Positions 1 through 10,605 are shown, counted from the first letter of the stretch. The stretch: DNA of 35,975 nucleotides from Methylomonas sp. (GCA_026988195.1 JALSLS010000417.1:1-35975), one strand, 5' to 3'. The notes: a model not told the origin generated them from the letters alone. Numbers and translations are program-made.

Positions 1-837
1 TCTTGTTTGGCGCTTGAAAAACCTTTGGAGGTTGCCTACTTAGGGCCTGCGGGAACATTTACTCAACAAGCAACCTTTAAACATTTTGGCCAAGCGGTAA
101 ACTCTGTCCCCGTATCATCTATTTATGAGATTTTTACTGAAGTAGAAAAACAACATTGTCAGTTTGGCGTGGTTCCTGTTGAAAACTCGACAGGTGGCGT
201 TATTGCGCATACCTTTGATAGATTTATCACTTCATCTTTAAAAATTTGTGGTGAAGTTGAATATAAAGTTCATCATAATTTAATGGGAAATGCTAAAGAC
301 CTAGCTGAAGTGACGGAAGTATTATCACATCAACAGTCTCTAGCTCAATGCAGACAATGGCTTGATATTCATTTGCCTGGAGTGGTGTGTACAGCTGTTA
401 ATAGTAATGCTGAGGCAGCTCGCTTAGTGGTTGGCAGTCAGTCTAAAATGGCAATTGCAGGGGAAGCCGCAGCTCAGCAATATGATCTCGATATATTAGA
501 AAAAAATATTGAGGATGAATCTAATAATACTACACGTTTTATTATTATTGGTCAGCAGGAGCCCAACTCTACAGGGATGGATAAAACATCATTGTTAATT
601 TCTACGGCTAATAGGGCTGGAGCTTTACAGCAAATTATTGCCCCGTTTGCCAAATATGGAATAAGCATGTCACATATTGAATCTAGGCCTTCAAAGCAAG
701 GGTTATGGGATTATGTTTTCTTTATTGATATTAATGGCCATAAAAATGATGAAAATGTATCTAAAGCATTAGACGAGTTAAAACAAAATGTTAATGTGTT
801 GAATGTTTTAGGTTCTTATCCTAAAGCTGTTATTTGA
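1..837 (+). CDS. pheA: Prephenate dehydratase / chorismate mutase P-protein, 5'-truncated by window edge
   Basis: Protein LEVAYLGPAGTFTQQA...FGVVPVENSTGG...ACT-domain GALQQIIAPFAKYGISMSHIESRPSK; frame is open to the window edge; followed by hisC/tyrA-aroA/cmk/rpsA. Confidence 0.95.
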   Translation, partial: SCLALEKPLEVAYLGPAGTFTQQATFKHFGQAVNSVPVSSIYEIFTEVEKQHCQFGVVPVENSTGGVIAHTFDRFITSSLKICGEVEYKVHHNLMGNAKDLAEVTEVLSHQQSLAQCRQWLDIHLPGVVCTAVNSNAEAARLVVGSQSKMAIAGEAAAQQYDLDILEKNIEDESNNTTRFIIIGQQEPNSTGMDKTSLLISTANRAGALQQIIAPFAKYGISMSHIESRPSKQGLWDYVFFIDINGHKNDENVSKALDELKQNVNVLNVLGSYPKAVI

Positions 838-851
838 CGGTAGGCTTTATA

Positions 852-1961
852 ATGAAAAATACAATAAGTAAACTTGCGCTTCAGGGCGTTCAAAACCTTG
901 TACCTTATAAAGCTGGGAAGCCAGTTGATGAGTTAGAAAGAGAGCTAGGTTTGACTAAAATTGTTAAACTAGCCTCAAATGAAAATTCATTAGGACCTGG
1001 CCCAAAGGTTCTACAAGCTATTCAGAAAACATTGCCTGAATTGTCACGCTACCCAGATGGAAATGGCTTTGCTTTAAAATCTGCATTGGCAAATAAACTA
1101 AATATTTCAATGGATCAAATTACTTTAGGTAATGGCTCAAATGAAATATTAGAATTGCTTGCTCGTACTTTCTTAACGCCGGCGTTAGAGGTTGTCTTCT
1201 CTCAGCATGCTTTTGCTGTGTACCCCTTGGTAACACAAGCAGTAGGGGCAACCGCTAAAATAGCACCTGCACTAAATTATGGACATGATTTAATTGCAAT
1301 GCAGTCTTTGGTTAATGATAAGACACGGCTGGTCTTTATCGCCAACCCAAATAATCCGACGGGTACTTTATTACCTCCGCAACAATTAAAACAATTTATT
1401 TCCACACTCCCTGATACGGTTATTTGTGTACTGGATGAAGCTTATTTTGAGTTTATCGCAACTAAAGATGCTGCTGATTCTATTTCATGGCTGAATGAGT
1501 ATCCAAACTTAGTGATTACTCGCACGTTTTCCAAAGCTTATGGCTTGGCAGGGTTACGAGTGGGTTACTGTATATCTTCAAATGAAATAGCTGATTTACT
1601 CAATAGAGTACGCCAACCATTTAATAATAACCAATTGGCATTGGTTGCAGCTGAAGCCGCTTTGGCTGACCAAGAATACCTTGCAAAAACCATTGCAGTC
1701 AATACAAAGGGAATGCAACAGTTAACCACAGCCTTTACAGCGTTAGATTTAAGCTGGATTCCATCCTTTGGTAACTTTGTTGCTGTTGATATAAAACAGC
1801 CAGCTATGCCTATTTATGAGGCGTTATTAAACAAAGGTGTCATAGTGCGCCCAGTTGCAAATTATGAAATGCCTAATTATTTACGAATAAGCATAGGAAC
1901 AGAACAAGAAAACCAGTTCTTTATTAACGCATTAAAAGATGTACTGACTGAGTCAAGCTAA
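852..1961 (+). CDS. hisC: Histidinol-phosphate aminotransferase
   Basis: KLASNENSLGPGPK, NPNNPTGTLL, TFSKAYGLAGLRVGY motifs; ATG at 852 preferred over TTG at 834. Confidence 0.93.
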   Translation: MKNTISKLALQGVQNLVPYKAGKPVDELERELGLTKIVKLASNENSLGPGPKVLQAIQKTLPELSRYPDGNGFALKSALANKLNISMDQITLGNGSNEILELLARTFLTPALEVVFSQHAFAVYPLVTQAVGATAKIAPALNYGHDLIAMQSLVNDKTRLVFIANPNNPTGTLLPPQQLKQFISTLPDTVICVLDEAYFEFIATKDAADSISWLNEYPNLVITRTFSKAYGLAGLRVGYCISSNEIADLLNRVRQPFNNNQLALVAAEAALADQEYLAKTIAVNTKGMQQLTTAFTALDLSWIPSFGNFVAVDIKQPAMPIYEALLNKGVIVRPVANYEMPNYLRISIGTEQENQFFINALKDVLTESS

Positions 1962-1963
1962 GT

Positions 1964-4153
1964 ATGTTTAATAAAATTTGTATTATCGGTATTGGGTTAA
2001 TGGGTGGCTCTATTGCAAGAGCTGCTAGAGAACGTGGTTTATGTAGTAATATTGTTGCTTTTGGTCGGCAGTCAGGGATAAAAAATCTACAACTTGCTAA
2101 AGAGTTAGGGGTTGTCGATCATTATTATGTCGATATTGAAGCCGCTTTAACAGATGCTGATTGTGTCATTATTTGTACGCCTGTTGGCGCTATGGAGCAA
2201 GTTTTTAAACAGCTGAAACCGTTCTGGAATGACAAGACGCTTTATACTGATGTAGGGAGCACAAAAGCAAGTGTCATTGCCTCAGCAGAGGCGATTTTTG
2301 GAAAGGTTCCTGCTAATTTTATACCCGCTCACCCAATAGCGGGTGCGGAAAAAAGTGGTGTTTCAGCGTCAACAGCAGACTTGTATTTTAATAAGCGTTT
2401 GATTTTAACGCCTGTAGAATCGAATAGTGAAGAGTTACTTAATAAGCTGAGTATATTTTGGCAAAAGATTGGCTCTGTTGTTTCAATAATGAGTGTAAGT
2501 CATCATGATGCTGTATTAGCTGCCACCAGTCACTTACCACATATTTTAGCCTTTTCATTGGTTGATCTATTAGGCCGGAAAGATGAAAAAGAAGAAATTT
2601 TTAAATATGCCGCAGGTGGATTTAAAGACTTTACCCGAATCGCCTCAAGTGATCCAACCATGTGGCTGGATATTTGTATGGCAAACAAACAAGAATTAAT
2701 CCCTTTAATCCAACAGCTCAAAGTTGGCTTGGGGGAAATAGAACAAATGCTGGTTGATGATAACAGTCAGCCACTTTTTGAAACTTTTACGTATGCCAAG
2801 CAAGCAAGGCAACGTTTCCTAAATCAATACGATAACGCTATGTCACAAATAATTAACTTTAATATTCAACCTGGTGGAAGTTTACGTGGAGAAATCCGTG
2901 TGCCAGGAGATAAGTCAATGTCTCACCGTTCTATTATGTTGGGTTCGCTGGCAGAAGGCGTTACTCATGTTAAAGGTTTTTTAAATGCAGAAGATGCTTT
3001 AGCAACATTAGCCGCCTTCAGGGCAATGGGTGTTGAAATTGAAGGGCCGGTTAAGGGTAATGTGACCATTCATGGGGTAGGGAAGCAAGGGCTTAAAGAA
3101 CCAAAAGAGCCGCTTTACCTAGGTAACTCTGGAACCTCAATGCGTTTGTTAAGTGGTTTATTGGCAGGTCAAAAATTTAATACAGTTTTAACGGGTGACA
3201 AGTCTTTATCTTCTCGCCCCATGAAAAGAGTGACGGCACCGTTGGCGACAATGGGGGCTAAAATTGAGACTGAAGCTGATGGCACTGCACCATTACGTAT
3301 TACTGGCACAGATCAGTTAAAAGCTATTGACTATGTTATGCCTATGGCAAGCGCTCAAGTAAAATCCTGCATTCTATTGGCTGGTATGTATGCAGAAGGT
3401 AAAACTACAGTGGTTGAGCCAGCGCCTACTCGTGATCATACTGAAAGAATGTTGAATGGATTTGGTTACCCTGTTCAGCGTGAGGGTGCTAAAGCAAGTA
3501 TTGCTGCTGATGGTAAATTAACTGCAACCGATATTGATGTCCCTAGTGATATTTCTTCAGCTGCATTCTTTTTAGTAGGAGCATCGATTGCACCAGATTC
3601 CGATGTGACTCTGAATCATGTGGGAATTAACCCTACGCGAACCGGTATTATCGATATATTGCGCTTAATGGGAGCCAATATTGAGGTAATGAATGAGCGT
3701 TCTGTCGGTGGGGAGCCAGTTGCTGATTTACGTGTACGATCAAGCCAGTTAAAAGGTATTGATATTCCAGAAGCATTAGTGCCTTTGGCTATTGATGAAT
3801 TTCCAGTGCTTTTTGTAGCGGCTGCTTGTGCGGAAGGGAAAACAACTTTGACGGGTGCTAAAGAGTTACGGGTTAAAGAATGTGATCGTATACAAGTCAT
3901 GGCTGATGGACTTCAAACCTTGGGTGTTGATGCCACTGCGACAGAAGATGGAATGATAATTCAGGGTAAGGTCGTTGACTCAATTGGTGGTGGGGAAGTT
4001 GACTCTCATGATGATCACCGTATCGCCATGTCATTTTCAATCGCAGGCCTTAGGGCAACGGCTCCTATTACAGTGCTTGATTGTGAAAATGTGAATACTT
4101 CTTTTCCTGAATTTCGTGATTTATCAACCAAATTAGGGTTGAAATTAACATGA
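1964..4153 (+). CDS. tyrA-aroA: Fused prephenate dehydrogenase (TyrA) / 3-phosphoshikimate 1-carboxyvinyltransferase (AroA)
   Basis: N-terminal IIGIGLMGGSIARAARERG (TyrA Rossmann) and C-terminal LRGEIRVPGDKSMSHRSIMLG, LGNSGTSMRL, DHRIAMSF (EPSP synthase) in one uninterrupted 729-aa ORF. Confidence 0.95.
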   Translation: MFNKICIIGIGLMGGSIARAARERGLCSNIVAFGRQSGIKNLQLAKELGVVDHYYVDIEAALTDADCVIICTPVGAMEQVFKQLKPFWNDKTLYTDVGSTKASVIASAEAIFGKVPANFIPAHPIAGAEKSGVSASTADLYFNKRLILTPVESNSEELLNKLSIFWQKIGSVVSIMSVSHHDAVLAATSHLPHILAFSLVDLLGRKDEKEEIFKYAAGGFKDFTRIASSDPTMWLDICMANKQELIPLIQQLKVGLGEIEQMLVDDNSQPLFETFTYAKQARQRFLNQYDNAMSQIINFNIQPGGSLRGEIRVPGDKSMSHRSIMLGSLAEGVTHVKGFLNAEDALATLAAFRAMGVEIEGPVKGNVTIHGVGKQGLKEPKEPLYLGNSGTSMRLLSGLLAGQKFNTVLTGDKSLSSRPMKRVTAPLATMGAKIETEADGTAPLRITGTDQLKAIDYVMPMASAQVKSCILLAGMYAEGKTTVVEPAPTRDHTERMLNGFGYPVQREGAKASIAADGKLTATDIDVPSDISSAAFFLVGASIAPDSDVTLNHVGINPTRTGIIDILRLMGANIEVMNERSVGGEPVADLRVRSSQLKGIDIPEALVPLAIDEFPVLFVAAACAEGKTTLTGAKELRVKECDRIQVMADGLQTLGVDATATEDGMIIQGKVVDSIGGGEVDSHDDHRIAMSFSIAGLRATAPITVLDCENVNTSFPEFRDLSTKLGLKLT

Positions 4154-4806
4154 AGCCCCCTGTATTAACAATTGATGGGCCCAGTGGAGCTGGTAAGGGA
4201 ACAGTAAGCCGATCTGTTGCTAAAAAGTTAGGCTGGCATTATTTAGATAGTGGTTCTATTTACCGGTCTTTAGCTATTGCGGTGTCAGATAAACAAATTG
4301 ATTTGTTGGATATTGCTTCAATTGTGGATATTGCGAAAGCTATCTCTTTAGAATTTGAATGTGGTGACGAGTTAGTGGTAAAACTCGATGGGGTTGATAT
4401 TACGGATAGACTTCCTTCTGAAGCGACCGGGAATGTTGCATCAATTATTGCCGCCTACCCCGATGTTCGTGCTGTTTTATTACAGAAGCAAAAAGATTTT
4501 CAACAGGCTCCTGGTTTAGTTGCAGACGGCCGGGATATGGGAACAGTGGTTTTTCCTGAAGCAGAAAATAAAGTTTTTTTAACGGCAAGTGCACAAGAAA
4601 GGGCAAGTCGAAGATATAAACAGTTGAAAGAAAAAAGAATTGATGCTAATCTTGCACAAATAACTAAAGAGATAGAAGCACGTGATCGTAGAGATCAGGA
4701 ACGTGCATCTGCACCCTTAAAGGCAGCAGACGATGCTCTTTTTATAGATTCTTCTAATCTATCTGTTGATCAGGTAATAGAAGAAGTCATGAATTTGATT
4801 CGATAA
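4150..4806 (+). CDS. cmk: Cytidylate kinase
   Basis: LTIDGPSGAGKGTVSRSVAKKLGWHYLDSGSIYR; overlaps the aroA stop by 4 nt. Confidence 0.96.
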   Translation: MKPPVLTIDGPSGAGKGTVSRSVAKKLGWHYLDSGSIYRSLAIAVSDKQIDLLDIASIVDIAKAISLEFECGDELVVKLDGVDITDRLPSEATGNVASIIAAYPDVRAVLLQKQKDFQQAPGLVADGRDMGTVVFPEAENKVFLTASAQERASRRYKQLKEKRIDANLAQITKEIEARDRRDQERASAPLKAADDALFIDSSNLSVDQVIEEVMNLIR

Positions 4807-4924
4807 TGAATCATAGGTGGTTGTTAAATAATAATATTTAGCGGCTTTATTTTATAACTTTAAAAATATTAACTTGTTTACGCTCTAATATTTAGGGTAA
4901 CAAAAACAGGTGTGGGAAAAACAA

Positions 4925-6589
4925 ATGAGCGAGAGCTTTGCGGAGATGTTCGAAGAAAGTCTAGTACGTACTGAAATGCGTCCTGGTGCTATGTTAATTG
5001 GTACAGTGATTGATATCGATAATGATTTTGTTATCGTTAGTGCACAAGCCAAATCTGAAGGTGTTATACCTAAATGGCAGTTTTTAACGCCAGATGGTGA
5101 ACTTGAAGTAAGTGTTGGTGATGAAGTTGAGGTAGCACTTGATTTATTCGAAGATGGACTTGGGTCTACGCTTCTTTCCCGTGATAAAGCTAAGAAAAAT
5201 AAAGCTTGGGGCGAACTTGAAACTGCTTTTGAAGGCGACGAAACAATCATTGGTCGTATCAATGGTAAAGTGCGTGGTGGTTTCACTGTTGCAGTGGGTG
5301 CTTTACGTGCCTTCTTACCGGGTTCATTAGTTGATGTTCGTCCAATTAGAGATACTACCTTCTTAGAAGGGCGTGATCTTGAATTTAAAGTGATCAAAAT
5401 TGATCAAAAACGTAATAACGTTGTTCTATCTCGTCGTGCTGTAGTTGAAAAAGAATACAGTGCAGAAAGAGAAGAGTTAATGAAAACTCTTGAAGATGGT
5501 GCAGTCGTTAAAGGTATCGTTAAAAACTTAACTGATTACGGTGCATTTATCGATTTAGGCGGTATTGATGGTTTATTACATATCACTGATATGGCATGGC
5601 GTCGTATTCGTCATCCTTCTGAGTGTGTTGAGATCGGTCAAGAAATCGAAGTTAAAGTTCTTAAATTCGATAAAGAGAAAACACGTGTTTCATTAGGTAT
5701 GAAACAAATGGGTGAAGATCCATGGAAAGAAATTGCAGACCGTTACCCAGCTGCAACACGTGTAAAAGGTAAAGTTAATAACTTAACTGATTATGGTTGT
5801 TTTGTAGAAATTGAAGAAGGCGTTGAAGGTTTAGTTCACGTTTCTGAAATGGACTGGACCAATAAAAACGTTAACCCATCTAAAGTTGTTCAGTTAGGTG
5901 ATGAAGTTGAAGTGATGGTTCTTGAAATTGACGAAGAACGTCGTCGTATTTCTCTAGGTATGAAGCAATGTCGTACTAATCCTTGGGATGAGTTCGCTGC
6001 AACACATAACAAAGGCGATAAAATTTCAGGAAAAATCAAATCTATCACTGACTTTGGTGTATTCATCGGTCTTGAAGGTGGAATTGATGGTTTAGTTCAC
6101 ACATCTGATATTACTTGGAATGAAGGTGATAAAGAAGCAATCCGTGAATATAAACGTGGTGATGAAGTTGAAACAATCATCCTAGCGGTTGACTCTGAGC
6201 GTGAACGTATCTCTTTAGGTATCAAACAATTAGAACAAGACCCATTCCAAAACTATATTGGTCTTAATGAGAAAGGTAGTTTAGTTAAAGGTATTGTTAA
6301 GTCGGTTGATGCAAAAGGTGCAGTCATTGAACTAGCTGATAATATTGAAGGCTACTTAAGAGCTTCTGAAATTCAGCGTGATCGTGTTGAAGATGCGAGC
6401 ACACTATTGAAAGTTGGCGAAGAAATTGAAGCTAAATTCATTGGTGTTGATAAGAAAACAAAATCTATCTCTTTATCAATAAAAGCTAAAGATAATGATG
6501 AAGAATCTTCAACTATGAAAGAATATGGCGCTCAAGCAGCTGCTGGATCTGCTACACTTGGAGATATCTTCAAGCAATTAGAAAAATAA
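4925..6589 (+). CDS. rpsA: 30S ribosomal protein S1
   Basis: [13 protein letters not shown] start; repeated S1 domains ([20 protein letters not shown] etc.). Confidence 0.97.
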   Translation: MSESFAEMFEESLVRTEMRPGAMLIGTVIDIDNDFVIVSAQAKSEGVIPKWQFLTPDGELEVSVGDEVEVALDLFEDGLGSTLLSRDKAKKNKAWGELETAFEGDETIIGRINGKVRGGFTVAVGALRAFLPGSLVDVRPIRDTTFLEGRDLEFKVIKIDQKRNNVVLSRRAVVEKEYSAEREELMKTLEDGAVVKGIVKNLTDYGAFIDLGGIDGLLHITDMAWRRIRHPSECVEIGQEIEVKVLKFDKEKTRVSLGMKQMGEDPWKEIADRYPAATRVKGKVNNLTDYGCFVEIEEGVEGLVHVSEMDWTNKNVNPSKVVQLGDEVEVMVLEIDEERRRISLGMKQCRTNPWDEFAATHNKGDKISGKIKSITDFGVFIGLEGGIDGLVHTSDITWNEGDKEAIREYKRGDEVETIILAVDSERERISLGIKQLEQDPFQNYIGLNEKGSLVKGIVKSVDAKGAVIELADNIEGYLRASEIQRDRVEDASTLLKVGEEIEAKFIGVDKKTKSISLSIKAKDNDEESSTMKEYGAQAAAGSATLGDIFKQLEK

Positions 6590-6597
6590 GATAGACT

Positions 6598-6636
6598 TTA
6601 AAGGGGGGGTTATTTAGTTTAACTTCCCCTTTTTTA
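6598..6636 (+). terminator. Rho-independent terminator downstream of rpsA
   Basis: aaaggggggg-ttatttagtttaact-tccccttttttatt: GC stem followed by a U-tract just after the rpsA stop. Confidence 0.75.
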
Positions 6637-6651
6637 TTTCTAGGATTTAAT

Positions 6652-6957
6652 GTGACAAAATCAGAATTAATTGAAGCTTTGGCAAGGCAGTTACACCACC
6701 TTGCTTTTAAAGATGTTGAACTTGCTGTTAATTGTGTTATCGAACAAATGAGCGAGACACTATCAACTGGCGATAGGATTGAAATTAGAGGTTTTGGCAG
6801 CTTTTCTTTGCATCACCGAGCTCCACGTATGGGGAGAAACCCTAAAACAGGTGAAGCTGTATCGTTGACTGCTAAATATGTACCTCATTTTAAACCTGGA
6901 AAAGAACTAAGGGATCGTGTAGACGAATCTCGTGAAAAATTCAAAATCATAGACTAA
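6652..6957 (+). CDS. ihfB: Integration host factor subunit beta (GTG start)
   Basis: [13 protein letters not shown]...[29 protein letters not shown]. Confidence 0.95.
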   Translation: MTKSELIEALARQLHHLAFKDVELAVNCVIEQMSETLSTGDRIEIRGFGSFSLHHRAPRMGRNPKTGEAVSLTAKYVPHFKPGKELRDRVDESREKFKIID

Positions 6958-7102
6958 GGGAGGTGGAAATGAATAACTACCCAACCTTACAGGCACTAAA
7001 AGCATAAGAATAGCTAAAGCTCTTCTAATCTTTTTATCCGCATAGTGGGTGATTCTTTACTCCCAGTTCCCTAATTATTCAACGCATTAACTAAACATAT
7101 CG

Positions 7103-7354
7103 ATGAAAATAATTTTTATAGCTCTATTTTCTTTTGTTTTTTTTATTGCGTTGATTTTTTCGCTACTGAATTTTCATTCAGTACAAATAAACCTCGGCTT
7201 TACTTCATTATCTCTTCCTTTAGCGGTAGCTTTAACTGCAGAGTTATTTGTGGGCATAGGTATTGGAATGCTAGTATCTTTTATTAAAATCTTAAAGTTA
7301 AAGTCAGACTATACTCAGCTAGGTAAACGGTTTAAGCAATCTTTAAAAAAATAA
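7103..7354 (+). CDS. lapA: LapA-family (DUF1049) small inner-membrane protein
   Basis: 83 aa, two hydrophobic helices, NFHSVQINLGFTSLSLPLAVALTAELFVGIGIGML pattern; follows ihfB. Confidence 0.75.
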   Translation: MKIIFIALFSFVFFIALIFSLLNFHSVQINLGFTSLSLPLAVALTAELFVGIGIGMLVSFIKILKLKSDYTQLGKRFKQSLKK

Positions 7355-7426
7355 CTCACAATTGGACTGTGAAAAGTAGGCTGTTTTTTGATTATAAGTT
7401 AACTAGCAATACCCGCCACTTTATTA

Positions 7427-7542
7427 GCTACGAATTTAAGACAGAGCAGTCTATAAACCGTAAAGCAGGCAATCTTTTCTGCCCACCCTATTTTTTTTGC
7501 ATGAAAATCTATCCCACTATAAGTTGATTGCTCAGCATCTTG
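7427..7542 (-). repeat. Degenerate GTAGGGTGGGCA-type intergenic repeat, copy 1
   Basis: Reverse complement (gggatagattttcatgcaaaaaaaatagggtgggcagaaaagattgcc...ttaaattcgtagc) aligns with 18961..19119. Confidence 0.7.
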
Positions 7543-7633
7543 AATAAAACCTATCTGCCAGCCTGTTGGCCCCCTCTCTATAACCCTAAAAAACTTTTAC
7601 CTTAGGCAGTTTTTTATGATATATTTAGGTAAA

Positions 7634-7648
7634 TGAGAATTATTATCA
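7634..7648 (+). promoter_or_regulatory. Putative Fur box upstream of feoABC
   Basis: TGAGAAT-T-ATTATCA matches the 7-1-7 Fur consensus TGATAATNATTATCA at 13 of 14 defined positions; about 33 nt before feoA ATG. Confidence 0.75.
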
Positions 7649-7680
7649 ACTATAATTTTAACTTAGCTACCTTTTTATAT

Positions 7681-7914
7681 ATGTCAATTAAATTAAAAAT
7701 GCTTGCCGTTGGGGATCATGGAAAAATTATTGGTTTCGAGAAGTCTGGTAAAGCATATCGTAAAAGGTTATTAGCCATGGGCTTAATTCCTGGGACAGAC
7801 TTTACCATTACCCGATTTGCACCTTTAGGTGACCCTGTGGAAATTAGAATTAGAGGCTTTTCTTTAACTTTACGTAAAAATGAAGCATCTGTTTTACTGA
7901 TTGAAAAATTATGA
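7681..7914 (+). CDS. feoA: Ferrous iron transport protein A
   Basis: KMLAVGDHGKIIGFEKSGKAYRKRLLAMGLIPGTDFTITRFAPLGDPVEIRIRGFSLTLRKNEA; ATG at 7681 preferred over 7633, which lies at the Fur-like box. Confidence 0.93.
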   Translation: MSIKLKMLAVGDHGKIIGFEKSGKAYRKRLLAMGLIPGTDFTITRFAPLGDPVEIRIRGFSLTLRKNEASVLLIEKL

Positions 7915-10250
7915 GCAATTATACTGTTGGCGTTGTCGGTAACCCAAATTGTGGAAAAACCACTTTATTTAATTTATTAACAGGTTCAAACCAACATGTT
8001 GGCAACTGGCCTGGGGTTACGGTTGAACAAAAAATAGGGAAGTATAACTTTGATGGTAAGAGTATTGATGTCGTCGACCTACCTGGCACATATTCATTAG
8101 AAGCCGCTGATGAGCAAGTGTCCTTAGATGAAAAAGTGGCTAGAGATTATGTTGCTTCAAAGCAAGCAGATCTCATTATCAATATTGTTGATGCATCTAA
8201 CATTGAAAGAAACCTTTACCTAACATCGCAACTTATTGAGATGCGTGTACCGATGGTCTTAGTGCTTAATATGATGGATATTGTTAAGCAACGAGGGATT
8301 AAAATTGACTGTGATATTTTAGCTAAGCAATTAGGCTGTTCTGTCCTACCAATTTCAGCGGTGACAAGAAAAGGCCTAAAAACATTACAAGCTTTTATTG
8401 ATAAAGCTATTGTAGATAACTCTATTCCAACGTTAAATATAGACTACGCCTTACCGTTAGAGACTGCAATTAATAGCCTAATGCCATTGCTCAAAGTGCA
8501 GGCCGAAAACAATAGTTGCGATGTACGCTGGCTGGCTTTAAGGGCATTAGAAGATGATACCTTAGCTATTAAAATTGCTGGCAACAACATACATCAACAA
8601 GTTAAAACGCTACAGGCTGCGGTTGAGAGTGAAACAGAAGAAGAGATAGATATTTTAGCCGCTGATGCTAGATATTCATTTGTAAATGAGATAACCAAAC
8701 TTACAGTCTGTCGCTTAAGTGAAGTTTCACGGCTGACTTCTGACAAAATTGATCATATCGTATTAAATCGATTTCTTGGCATCCCTATTTTTTTGTTGGT
8801 GATGTATGCCATGTTTATGTTCACCATAAATATTGGCAGTGCATTTATAGATTTTTTTGATATGACCTTTGCTGCTATTTTTGTCGATGGTTTGTCCGTA
8901 TTACTGACCTCTTTTGATTTTCCAGAGTGGTTAGTGGTGTTGTTGGCAAGTGGTGTGGGAGGAGGAATGCAAGTTGTTGCTACTTTTATTCCAATCGTTG
9001 GTTTTTTATTTCTATTTTTATCCGCATTGGAAGACTCAGGCTATATGTCAAGAGCTGCTTTTGTCATGGATAGGTTTATGTTGATGATAGGCTTACCCGG
9101 TAAGTCCTTTGTACCTATGATCGTTGGCTTTGGCTGTAATGTTCCGGCAATCATGGCAACACGAACGCTAGACAATCAACGCGATAGAATATTAACCAAC
9201 CTAATGAATCCTTTTATGTCGTGTGGTGCACGGCTACCTGTTTATGCCTTATTTGCCGCCGCATTTTTTCCTGTTGGAGGACAAAATTTAGTTTTTGGGC
9301 TGTATTTATTTGGAATTGTGGTGGCTGTTCTGACCGGATTAATAATGAGACATACTTTATTTAAAGGTGAGGCGACTCCCTTTATTATGGAGTTACCTAC
9401 TTACCATATGCCAACAATAAAAGGTGTGTCTTTAAAAACATGGGATAGATTAAAATCATTTATTTTTAATGCAGGTAAAGTAATTGTCCCCATGGTCTTA
9501 GTGCTAAATTTTTTAAATGCGCTTGGGACGGATGGTAGTTTTGGGCAGGAAAATACTCAAAAGTCTGTATTAAGTGAAATTGGGCGTTCTTTAACACCTG
9601 CATTTGAGCCAATGGGGATTACAGAAGATAATTGGCCAGCAACAGTGGGGATTTTTACAGGTGTGTTAGCTAAAGAGGCGGTTGTTGGGACTTTAAATGC
9701 TTTATATAGCCAGATGGCAGGGGCTGACTCAATCTTAGAGCAACAAGGTGCATTTAATTTACAACAGGCTTTATTCGATGCGGCTGCTACTATTCCAGAA
9801 AATTTGATAGCAGTTGCGGATAACCTTCTAGACCCCTTAGGTTTAAATATTGGAGATTTATCAAGTCTTGATTCAGCAGCCACTGAACAGGATGTTACTA
9901 CAGGGACTTTTTTAGCGATGCAATCGAGTTTTGATGGGCAAGCGGGAGCCTTTGCTTATTTATTGTTTATTTTGCTCTACGCTCCCTGTGTTGCTGCAAC
10001 CACTGCTATTTATAGAGAAACTAATATTTACTGGACCTTATTTGTTGTGTTTTGGACAACGGGGTTAGCTTATATGACAGCGTCTATTTTTTACCAAGTG
10101 ATGACTTACTCAGAGCATCCAGATTATTCTTTTCGCTGGATTTCAGGGCTACTACTTACCTTTATTGTTGTATTAATAGGCTTGTGGGGAACTGGACGAA
10201 TTTTACAGCTCAATGAAGATAAAGTAGAGGCAGTAAATGATTCTATCTGA
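7911..10250 (+). CDS. feoB: Ferrous iron transport GTPase FeoB
   Basis: GNPNCGKTTLFNLLTG, DLPGTYSL, NMMD; Gate motifs GFGCNVPAIMATRTL. Confidence 0.97.
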   Translation: MSNYTVGVVGNPNCGKTTLFNLLTGSNQHVGNWPGVTVEQKIGKYNFDGKSIDVVDLPGTYSLEAADEQVSLDEKVARDYVASKQADLIINIVDASNIERNLYLTSQLIEMRVPMVLVLNMMDIVKQRGIKIDCDILAKQLGCSVLPISAVTRKGLKTLQAFIDKAIVDNSIPTLNIDYALPLETAINSLMPLLKVQAENNSCDVRWLALRALEDDTLAIKIAGNNIHQQVKTLQAAVESETEEEIDILAADARYSFVNEITKLTVCRLSEVSRLTSDKIDHIVLNRFLGIPIFLLVMYAMFMFTINIGSAFIDFFDMTFAAIFVDGLSVLLTSFDFPEWLVVLLASGVGGGMQVVATFIPIVGFLFLFLSALEDSGYMSRAAFVMDRFMLMIGLPGKSFVPMIVGFGCNVPAIMATRTLDNQRDRILTNLMNPFMSCGARLPVYALFAAAFFPVGGQNLVFGLYLFGIVVAVLTGLIMRHTLFKGEATPFIMELPTYHMPTIKGVSLKTWDRLKSFIFNAGKVIVPMVLVLNFLNALGTDGSFGQENTQKSVLSEIGRSLTPAFEPMGITEDNWPATVGIFTGVLAKEAVVGTLNALYSQMAGADSILEQQGAFNLQQALFDAAATIPENLIAVADNLLDPLGLNIGDLSSLDSAATEQDVTTGTFLAMQSSFDGQAGAFAYLLFILLYAPCVAATTAIYRETNIYWTLFVVFWTTGLAYMTASIFYQVMTYSEHPDYSFRWISGLLLTFIVVLIGLWGTGRILQLNEDKVEAVNDSI

Positions 10251-10455
10251 ACTTAGAGATTATCTAAAAGAACACAAAAGAGTTACCTTAAATGAATTAG
10301 TTATTCATTTTGATATTGACCCTGATGCTTTAAGGGGGATGATAGCTAAGTGGATTAGTAAAGGAAAAGTGAGGCCATTACCCGTCGGTAAAGGCTGTGG
10401 TTCAACTTGCCATAAATGTGACCCTACATTGACAGAGTTTTATGAGTGGATATAA
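10237..10455 (+). CDS. feoC: FeoC-like winged-helix protein
   Basis: Overlaps feoB 3' end; 72 aa; C-terminal Cys cluster GCGSTCHKC. Confidence 0.85.
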   Translation: MILSELRDYLKEHKRVTLNELVIHFDIDPDALRGMIAKWISKGKVRPLPVGKGCGSTCHKCDPTLTEFYEWI

Positions 10456-10544
10456 CTTTAACAACTTAAATTGTTACTGCTACTAACTCCGATTTCCCCT
10501 AAAACTCCCCGTAATATTCTTCATTTCTAGCTCCCTAAGCTTTT

Positions 10545-10582
10545 GTAGCCTTGATGTAACGAAGTGGAATCAAGGTTTGTAC
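10545..10582. repeat. REP-like imperfect palindrome
   Basis: gtag-CCTTGAT-gtaacgaagtgga-ATCAAGG-tttgtac hairpin, of the general 'GTAGCCnGGATG...GGAATCnGG' REP type. Confidence 0.5.
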
Positions 10583-10605
10583 TGTGGAATCAAATAACAA
10601 GTCAA

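Noticed and set aside
2530-3900. Minus-strand ORFs inside tyrA-aroA (63 and 94 aa), plus similar shadows in feoB, rarA, slt and gloB
   Set aside because: Fully overlapped by confident CDSs, short, and with no family features.
4885-5397. 170-aa minus-strand ORF
   Set aside because: Antisense shadow of rpsA, low-complexity Ser/Pro-rich and without recognisable domain.
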